Part shown: positions 1-6,100 of the stretch, piece after piece
Layout of the letters: each line of letters begins with the position of its first letter
Position numbering within the stretch: the first letter of the stretch is position 1
Source of the DNA: Aureococcus anophagefferens
Lineage: Eukaryota; Sar; Pelagophyceae; Pelagomonadales; Pelagomonadaceae
Assembly: GCF_000186865.1 (NCBI RefSeq)
Contig: NW_008705598.1
Span: 147,939-158,963, forward strand
Reading direction: 5' to 3'
DNA length: 11,025 nt
Program-made: the position numbers and the translations under genes
The notes under the pieces: generated by a model
The model's input: the letters and a program-made list of their open reading frames with translations, nothing else
The model's database searches: none
Told to the model about the DNA's origin: nothing

Positions 1-2
1 TC

Positions 3-1345
3 GGCCGGGGCGTCTTCGCGACGGTCGCGCGCGCGCTGGACCTCGGCGCGCTCGGCCGCGGCGCGCCGCGGACCGTCGCGCTCAGGGCAGGACAAGAGAG
101 CGAAATTCCCAACTTCAAAGGCTCCTTTCTCGGCCGTTTTCCACTCGTTTCGGCTGATTTTTGGACGAGCGATCATCTCTCGGAACGGTCTCGAAGCGTG
201 AATGCTTTTTTCGTAACGCGCGCGCGCGGAACACTCACGTTGAAGCGACGTTGAATCTCTCTTCGTCCTGCCCAGGTCGCGCTCAAGGTCTGCCGCGCGG
301 ACGCGGCCGCGGCGGCCGCCGCGGCGCGCGAGGCCGCGGCGCTCGGCGCGCTCGGCCCGGGCGCGCCGTCCGTCGCGCGGCTTCTGGGCGCCTTCGAGGA
401 CCGGGGCCGGGCCGTGCTCGTCCTCGAGCCGCACCGCGAGGACCTCCGCGCGTGCTACAAACGGTGCCGGCGCCGGCGGGACGCGCCGAGCCTCGGCGGC
501 GTGCCCGTGCCGCTCGCGCGCGCGGCGGCCGCGGGCCTCGGCGCGGCGCTCGCCCACGCGCACGGCGCCGGCGTCGCGCACCTCGACGTCAAGCCGGACA
601 ACGCGCTCGTCGACGCCGCGCGGGCGCGCGTCGTCCTCGGGGCAGGACAAGAGAGCGAAATTCCCAACTTCAAAGGCTCCTTTCTCGGCCGTGTTCCACT
701 CGTTTCGGCTGATTTTTGGACGAGCGATCATCTCTCGGAACGGTCTCGAAGCGTGGATGCTTTTTCCGGAACGCGCGCGCGCGGAACACTCACGTTGAAG
801 CGACGTTGAATCTCTCTTGTCCTGCCCAGGTCGTCCTCGCGGACTTTGGATCCGCGCGGACGTCCGGCGAGCCGCCGCTCGACTCCGCGTACGTCGCGTC
901 GCGCTACTACCGCGCGCCGGAGACGTGCCTCGGCCTCGGCCACCCGGCCTTCCCCGCGGACGTCTGGGCCCTCGGCGTCACGCTCGCCGAGGCCGCGACG
1001 GGCAAGCTCCTCTTCACGGGCCGCGACAACCACGCGCTGCTCCTCGCGCACGCCGCGCGCCTCGGCCCGCCGCCGCCGCGGACGTTCGCGGCCGCGCGCT
1101 TCGCCGCGAAGCACCTCCTCCCGGGCGGCGCGCTCCGCGCGCGGCCCGCGGCGGAGGGCGCCGCAGCCGCGGCCGACGACGCGGCCGCGCCGCGGCCGCT
1201 CGCCGCGGTCCTCGCCGGCTCCGGCGCGACGACGCGCGCCGCGGGCGAGCTCCTCGACCTCGTCGAGGCCGCGCTGCGCTGGGACCCCGCGCGGCGCCTC
1301 GACGCGGCCGCCGCCGCGGCGTCGCGCTTCGCGCGAGGGGCCTAA
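3..1345 (+). CDS. PRP4: PRP4-like (PRPF4B-type) CMGC protein kinase, 5'-partial, three visible exons
   Basis: Ser/Thr kinase domain assembled from exons 3-74, 276-629 and 830-1345 (24+118+171 residues, stop TAA); both junctions are phase 0. Seen, numbering visible residues: Gly-loop GRGVFATV (1-8), VALK with the ATP lysine (25-28), catalytic HLDVKPDN (126-133), DFGSA (147-151), RYYRAPE ending at 173, then an ADVWALG segment and a GKLLF-xG-xDNH stretch. PRP4 kinases, which phosphorylate spliceosomal proteins in the nucleus, share the GxGVFxxV loop, a non-RD HxD(I/V)KPDN loop, DFGSA, SR(F/Y)YRAPE and a TGK(I/L)LFxG-xxNH segment; this combination separates them from DYRK and CLK. The start codon and any N-terminal region lie left of the window. 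The domain looks intact and active. The C-terminal lobe is unusually Ala/Arg-rich, as expected from extreme GC bias. Family assignment is by motif only; a related CMGC kinase is the alternative. Confidence 0.85.
83..275 (+). mobile_element. Introner element copy 1, forming kinase intron 1 (intron 75-275)
   Basis: A 193-bp element begins CAGGGCAGGACAAGAGAG and ends with the near-inverse CTCTCTTCGTCCTGCCCAG; one extra C interrupts the right repeat. It is flanked by the 8-bp direct repeat GTCGCGCT (75-82 and 276-283). The intron runs from the GT of the left duplication to the element's terminal AG. Removing 75-275 restores the uninterrupted codons for T-V-A-L-K-V in the kinase VAxK motif. If retained, the frame meets a TGA near the element's 3' end. 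It differs from copy 2 at five bases and one indel, so both are young. No coding capacity for a transposase is visible, so it is non-autonomous. Confidence 0.93.
638..829 (+). mobile_element. Introner element copy 2, forming kinase intron 2 (intron 630-829)
   Basis: A 192-bp element with a perfect 16-bp terminal inverted repeat, GGGCAGGACAAGAGAG at the left and CTCTCTTGTCCTGCCC at the right, followed by AG. It is flanked by the 8-bp duplication GTCGTCCT (630-637 and 830-837). The donor GT is the first two bases of the left duplication and the acceptor AG belongs to the element. Splicing 629 to 830 gives A-R-V-V-L-A-D-F-G-S, placing the intron four codons before the DFG aspartate. It is about 97% identical to copy 1. 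Confidence 0.94.
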
Positions 1346-1736
1346 CGGGGCGTCCGGCGGCGACGGCGGGGGCCCGCGGCCTGCGACGCCGCGAGAGCAG
1401 CGACGGCGGCCCCCTCGCCGCACGCGACGCCTGACCGCAGGCGGCCCCTGGAGGGGGTCGTGTGATAACTCGAGTGGGTATTTCGTCCCCATGTTGAAGT
1501 TCAACAAAAATATGTTGAAGTTCAACAAAATAGTGTAAATCCACCACCGGCTCCGACGACTGGAAAACCATCATCGACGCCATCCGTTCCACCGACGGCG
1601 GGGGCGCGCGCGCGATATCGGTCGAGGAGCGCGGCGCGAGGCGTCGAACGAAGGGAGGCGCGTCGCTCGGCGGCGCCGCCGCGCCCGCGGTTCCGCGCTG
1701 CGGCGCGGCGACCGCGTTTCCGCGGATTCTTCCTCC
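1346..1736. other. Convergent spacer between kinase and H2B 3' ends
   Basis: I see no convincing gene here. The part to about 1480 is GC-rich and probably kinase 3' UTR. An AT-richer patch around 1480-1540 holds a palindromic tandem repeat, annotated separately, and a TGTAAA at 1534-1539 that resembles an algal poly(A) signal, although the signal used by this lineage is unknown to me. From 1541 to 1736 the sequence is again GC-rich. A plus-strand frame stays open from 1534 to about 1809 but has no ATG and no motif I recognise. Confidence 0.5.
1491..1530. repeat. 21-bp tandem repeat of a 13-nt palindrome
   Basis: Two direct copies of ATGTTGAAGTTCAACAAAA start at 1491 and 1512. Each contains the perfect odd-centred palindrome GTTGAAGTTCAAC (1493-1505 and 1514-1526). 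The repeat sits in an AT-rich patch about 150 nt past the kinase stop. It could be a protein-binding site, a transcript 3'-end structure or a small repeat remnant; the sequence does not decide between these. Confidence 0.75.
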
Positions 1737-1743
1737 AAAGGGT

Positions 1744-1759
1744 GGTGTTCGAAAACACC
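1744..1759 (-). terminator. Histone mRNA 3' stem-loop of H2B
   Basis: On the minus strand this reads GGTGTTTTCGAACACC, a 6-bp stem with a 4-nt TTCG loop, 46 nt past the H2B stop. The 6+4+6 architecture, the GG...CC closing pairs and the position match the replication-dependent histone 3' element bound by stem-loop binding protein. A purine-rich stretch (GGAGGAAGAA) follows and could serve as a histone downstream element. The loop departs from the common UUUC or UUUA type. The identical 16 nt occurs past H2A. Confidence 0.85.
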
Positions 1760-1805
1760 GGTGTAGGTTGTGTGCTGGTGGCAGCGTCGAGGTCAGATCC
1801 GCGCT

Positions 1806-2156
1806 CTAGGAGCTGGAGAACTTGGTGACGGCCTTGGTGCCCTCGGAGACGGCGTGCTTGGAGAGCTCGCCGGGGAGCATGAGGCGGACCGCGGTCTGGA
1901 TCTCGCGGGACGAGAGCGTCGCTTTCTTGGAGAAGCGGCAGAGTTTGGACGCCTCGAGGGCGATACGCTCAAAGATGTCGTTAATGAACGAGTTCATGAT
2001 CGACATGCCCTTCTTGGAGATGCCCGTGTCCGGGTGCACCTGCTTGAGCACGCGGTAGATGTACGTGGAGTACGACTCGACGCGCGTCTTCTTCTTCTTG
2101 CCGCCGGCGGCCTTCTTGGGCGCCTTGGCGGATTTCTTGGAGGGAGTCTTGGCCAT
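1806..2156 (-). CDS. H2B: Histone H2B
   Basis: An intronless 116-residue core histone. The start is the ATG at 2156 giving [15 protein letters not shown]; the next in-frame upstream codons are ordinary leader sequence. The short Lys/Ala/Pro-rich tail (1-25) leads into the histone fold, with the conserved segments [21 protein letters not shown], the [12 protein letters not shown] helix, [16 protein letters not shown] and the C-terminal helix [13 protein letters not shown]. The Lys in AVTKF corresponds to the C-terminal ubiquitylation site. It pairs with H2A in the nucleosome and is divergently transcribed from H2A, a common arrangement that supports balanced supply. The stem-loop past the stop indicates a replication-dependent transcript. 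Confidence 0.97.
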   Translation of the reverse strand: MAKTPSKKSAKAPKKAAGGKKKKTRVESYSTYIYRVLKQVHPDTGISKKGMSIMNSFINDIFERIALEASKLCRFSKKATLSSREIQTAVRLMLPGELSKHAVSEGTKAVTKFSSS

Positions 2157-2360
2157 GATGATTGAGTGTGTTTGGTTTTGCTGAGGACGTCCAACCGCGG
2201 CGCCGAGCTCTTGTTTTTCCGGGGCGCGAGCGAGCCAGCCCGCGTTTCTGATTGGTCGGACGCCGTAACCCGGCGCGCTTCCGCCCCGGAAGCCCAGTTC
2301 GTCTCGGCGTCGAGCGCTCTCCTCAGCACATCCCAAACACACACACTCACACATCACATC
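2157..2360. promoter_or_regulatory. Shared divergent H2B/H2A promoter with a CCAAT box
   Basis: The 204 bp between the two start codons must contain both promoters and both 5' leaders. ATTGG at 2251-2255 reads as CCAAT on the minus strand, within GACCAATCAGA, the type of CCAAT element frequent in histone promoters, and it lies near the middle of the spacer. GACGTCC and TTTCCGGGGCGCG (E2F-like) are also present but weaker. I see no clear TATA box. The leader just before H2A is a CA-rich run (about 2335-2360). Confidence 0.7.
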
Positions 2361-2759
2361 ATGTCTGGCAAAGGAAAGGGCGGCCGCGGCAAGGGCAAGA
2401 CCGGTGCCGGTGGCAAGGGCACCTCCAAGGCGGCCAAGGCCGGGCTCCAGTTCCCGGTCGCGCGCCTGAACCGCTTCCTCAAGAAGGGCAAGTACGCGAC
2501 GCGCGTCGGCGTCGGCGCCGGCGTCTACATGGGCGCCGTCCTCGAGTACCTCTGCGCCGAGATCCTCGAGCTCGCGGGCAACGCCGCGCGCGACAACAAG
2601 AAGGCGCGCATCATCCCGCGCCACATCCAGCTCGCGGTCCGCAACGACGAGGAGCTCAACAAGCTCCTCGGCACGGTCACGATCGCGTCCGGCGGCGTGC
2701 TCCCGAACATCCACGCCGTGCTCCTCCCCAAGAAGAGCAAGTCCAAGGCCTCGGCCTAA
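2361..2759 (+). CDS. H2A: Histone H2A (canonical)
   Basis: An intronless 132-residue protein starting [13 protein letters not shown] at the ATG at 2361. The histone fold is clear: [15 protein letters not shown], the acidic-patch segment [37 protein letters not shown] and the docking segment [15 protein letters not shown]. The tail ends KSKSKASA and lacks the SQ(E/D) motif of H2A.X, and the L1 and docking sequences are not those of H2A.Z, so this is a major replication-type H2A. It dimerises with H2B from the divergent neighbour. A histone stem-loop follows 107 nt past the stop. Confidence 0.97.
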   Translation: MSGKGKGGRGKGKTGAGGKGTSKAAKAGLQFPVARLNRFLKKGKYATRVGVGAGVYMGAVLEYLCAEILELAGNAARDNKKARIIPRHIQLAVRNDEELNKLLGTVTIASGGVLPNIHAVLLPKKSKSKASA

Positions 2760-2866
2760 ACGCGCCCCGCGCGTACCCTCAGAACTCCCGACCAAGGGGA
2801 GGACCGCGGCCCCGACGTCGCTTCCGTTGGACGGAGGCGACCGACCCGGCGCCGCACCACCACACC

Positions 2867-2882
2867 GGTGTTTTCGAACACC
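2867..2882 (+). terminator. Histone mRNA 3' stem-loop of H2A
   Basis: GGTGTTTTCGAACACC is identical to the H2B element and lies 107 nt past the H2A stop. It sits in a 28-nt block (2862-2889) that is exactly shared with 1737-1764 on the opposite strand, while the sequence outside the block is not obviously related. The upstream ACACC makes a second palindrome, ACACCGGTGT, with the first arm of the stem. CTTCGAAGA follows and is the only candidate downstream element. Confidence 0.85.
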
Positions 2883-2889
2883 ACCCTTT

Positions 2890-3134
2890 CTTCGAAGACC
2901 CTCGATCATGTGTGTTGTGCTTTCCCGCCGGTTTCCACCGCGCCGTTCCCGCTTCGCGCCGTCGGAGACGGCGTCTCGCCTCCGCCACGGACGGCCTCGC
3001 GGACCGCGCGGCGCCCGCCTCGCTCGCGCGCTCCCGTCGCGGCGCGCCGTCTCGAGCGCCCGCCGCGTAGGCCCCGCGTAAAAATAAGAATCGACATAGT
3101 CCGCGCGCGCGCGCGCCGGGCTAGCGGTCCCTTT
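2890..3134. other. Convergent spacer after H2A
   Basis: No gene or RNA is recognised. This must hold the 3' flank of H2A and the 3' UTR of the minus-strand membrane-protein gene. There is a CG dinucleotide run near 3100-3117 and a short AT-rich patch at about 3078-3092 that, on the minus strand, lies 45-60 nt past the membrane-protein stop and is the likeliest 3'-processing region. Confidence 0.5.
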
Positions 3135-6100
3135 TTAGCCTGAGGTGACGCGCGCGCCCGAGCACGTGAGGAGCTCGACGTTCGAGCAGGCGAGGCACTC
3201 GAGGTTCGACTCCGCCTCGGTGGCGCAGAAGAGCACGCCGGCGAGCGGCGGCGCCGGGGGAGCCTCGCGGCGGGACCGCTCGATGGACTCGGGCCGCGAC
3301 GCGCCGCGGGCGCCGTCGACGTCCGCGTGCGCCTTGGACAGCTTCCGCCGGAGCGCCGGCGGGTCGATGTCCGCGTGCGCCTTGGAGGTCCTGTCGTCGA
3401 TGACGCCGAGCGTCACGACCGCGCCCGGGGCCTTTGCCGCGACCGCGCCCTTCTCCCAGTAGGGCGCGCGCGCCCGCCGCCGCCCCCGGGCGCGCCAGCA
3501 CAGGGCGAAGCACAGGAGCGCGCCGGCGAGGGCGACCAGCGCGACGGCGGCGACGACGAGCGGCGCCGCGCCGCGCGCGCCGGACCCGCCGGACCCGCCG
3601 GACCCGCCGGACCCGCCGCCGCCGCCGGCGCGCGAGGGCGCGGCGGTCGGCGCGGTCGAGAAGGCCGACGCCGCGCCGCCGTGGGAGACGACCGACGCCG
3701 CGACGGCGATGCCCGTCGTCGCCGCGGCCGCGAACGCGTCGGCCGCGCCCGCGGTCGCGGCCGCGGCCCGGAGCGCCGCGTCGAAGTCGTCGTAGGTCAG
3801 GGCCTCGACGGCCGCGCGGTCGCCGTCCGCGGCCGCGTAGGTCTCGGCCTCGACGGTGAACGTCGCTACGACGCCGCCGCCGTCGTCGAGGCGCCGGCCG
3901 CCGAGGCGCCGGCGCCGCGCGGCCGCGAAGGTCACGTTGTCCGCGGCGACGCCCGCGCTCGCCGCGAGCGCGTCGAGGAAGACGCCGGCATACGCTCGCG
4001 CCGTCGCCACGCCGACGCCGGCGACGTCGACCGTCGCGACGACGACGTAGGCCGGCCCGGGCGTCGGCGGCGGCGTCGGCGCGGCGGAGGGGAGCGCGCA
4101 GAGCGCCCGCGACGCGCCGCCGAAGAGGAAGCTGCGGCCGCCGTCGAAGCCCGCCGTCGCGGCGAGGTAGCAGTCGACGCAGGGGATCGCGTAGTGGACC
4201 TCGAAGGACGCCGTCGGCGCGCCGAACGCGAGGCTCACCGCGCGCGCCGCGGGGTCGATCGGGAAGTAGGCGTCGAGCGCGCCGCCCGACGCCGCGCACT
4301 GGTCGCAGTCGGCGCAGGACACGTTCCCGAGCGCGTGGGGGTCGCTCGGGTTGTCGCACGCGAAGCCCGCGGCCGTCGCGGCGAAGGTCAGCGACGCGCC
4401 GGGCGACCTGGGCGGGACGAGGGAGATGCGACGTCGCTTCGACCGCGCGCCGCGCGCGCGCGTTCTGGAACACGCATCCATGCGTCGAGACCGCGCCGAG
4501 AGATGATCGCTCGTCCAAACATCGGCCGAAACGAGCGGACAATAACCGAGAGAGGAGCCTGTGAACTTGGGCATCGCGCGCGCTTTTCCCGCGCCGCGGC
4601 CGACCCGTCGCAGGCTTCGCCGCCGCGGGCCACCGCGAGCTCGCTGGGTTCGCCGAGGACGTAGCCGTCGACGGCGTCCGCGTCGACGCAGAGGCGCTCC
4701 GAGTGCCTCGTCGCCTTCTTCTGCCGGTCGACGTCGAAGAACGTCACGTAGAACTTCTCGAGGGCGACGGGCGCGGACGTCGCGGCGTCGACGAAGCTGA
4801 AGACGAGGGACGCCGTCGAGTTGTCGCGCACGTTCACCTGGCCGAAGGCGCCGGCGCGCCCCTGGTAGTCGGCGAAGTCGTCGGCGACGGCGTAGGTCGA
4901 CCCGGGCGCGACGGAGAGCACGAGGTCCACGGCGCGGCCGTCCTTGCGCGTCACGGACCCGTAGCGGAGCGTCTCCGACGTGCCGTTGCCCGGCCCGCGG
5001 CCGCCGAGGTTGTTCGCGAGGACGTCGCCGCCGTCGAGGTCGAGGTCGTAGAGCGGCTCGCCGCACGACGCCGCCCAGTCGGGGCTCGGCGCGGCCGTCG
5101 GCGCGGCCGCGGCCGCCGCGAGCGAGAGGCAGAGCCCCGCCTCCGCGGTGGCCCCGTCGTCACCGCCGCCGTCCCCGTCGTCGTCGCCGGGGTCGTCCGG
5201 CACGGCCGTGAGGTTCTCGAGGTACGCGAGCGCGTAGCTCGCGTACGCGGCCTCGGCCGCGGCGTCGCCGGACGACGCGGCGTCGTCGTCGCCGCCCGCG
5301 GCCTCGAGGGCCACGTCGTCGGCGTCGATGTCGAGCGCGACGACGGTCGTCACGCTCTCGTCGTAGGCGCAGCTCGCGAGGCGCCGCCGGCCGCCGAGGC
5401 GCCGGCCGTCGACGGCCGAGGGCGCGGCCGTCGTCGCGTTCGCGCCTGGGCAGCAAAAGGGTGATTCAACGTCGCTTCAACGTGAGTGTTCCGCGCGCGC
5501 GCGTTCTGGAAAAAGCATCCACGCTTCGCGACCGTTCCGAGGGATGATCGCTCGTCCAAAAGTCAGCCGAAACGAGTGGAAATCGGCCGAGATATGAGCC
5601 TTTGAAGTTGGGAATTTCGCTCTCTTTTGCTGCCCTGGTTCGCGCCCGTGGCGTTGAGGCCCGTGGCGTTGAGGCCCGTGGCGTTGGCCGACACGTTGGC
5701 GAAGCCGGCGCAGAGCGCGTCGCCGAATTCCGCGCCGGCGGTGCCGCCGAGGACCGCGTCGAGCGCGGCGCCGTCGACGGTCTGGCCGTTCGCGAAGGTG
5801 ACCGCGTCCGAGCTCAGGTACGCGTCGCAGTTGGCGGACGTGAACATCCACTTCGGCATGAGGAACTCGATGACGTAGGACCGCGCCGCCGTCGGCGCGG
5901 CCGACGGCGCCCGCGAGGGCGCGGGAAACGAGGGCGCTGGCGCCGGCGCGGAGGCGGGCGCGGCCGCGGGCGCCGGCGCGGAGGCGGGCGCGGCCGCGGG
6001 CGCCGGCGCGGACGCGACCAGCGCGGCCGCGGGCGCGGCCGTCAGCCCGGGCGCCGGCGCGGCCGTGGGCGCGGGCGCCGACGCGACCGACCCCGGCGCG

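Noticed and set aside
716..829. Peptide-like frame inside introners ([11 protein letters not shown]... [10 protein letters not shown])
   Set aside because: The frame recurs because the DNA is a repeated element. Copy 3 changes are not biased to synonymous sites and copies 1, 2 and 4 hit stops, so I see no evidence that it codes for a protein.
1534..1809. Open plus-strand frame beginning with a protein-like DDWKTIIDAIRSTD stretch
   Set aside because: It has no ATG, overlaps the H2B 3' flank and stem-loop, soon becomes Arg/Ala/Gly-rich and matches no family I know. It could be a decayed coding fragment, but support is too weak.
3098..3120. CG dinucleotide runs here and inside the introners as Z-DNA or regulatory elements
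   Set aside because: Runs of CG are common throughout this GC-rich window and nothing distinguishes these from background.
3327..4664. Long plus-strand Arg-rich open frames over 3300-5460 and over 5600-6680
   Set aside because: They are antisense to convincing exons with a signal peptide, membrane helix and conserved repeats. Their Arg/Gly/Ala composition is what the complement of GC-rich Ala/Pro codons gives.
3135..5066. A 643-codon minus-strand frame as an independent gene
   Set aside because: Its downstream part is exon 7 of the membrane protein, but the upstream part is the wrong frame of exon 6 plus introner copy 3. The clean phase 2 splice with a target duplication explains the join better.
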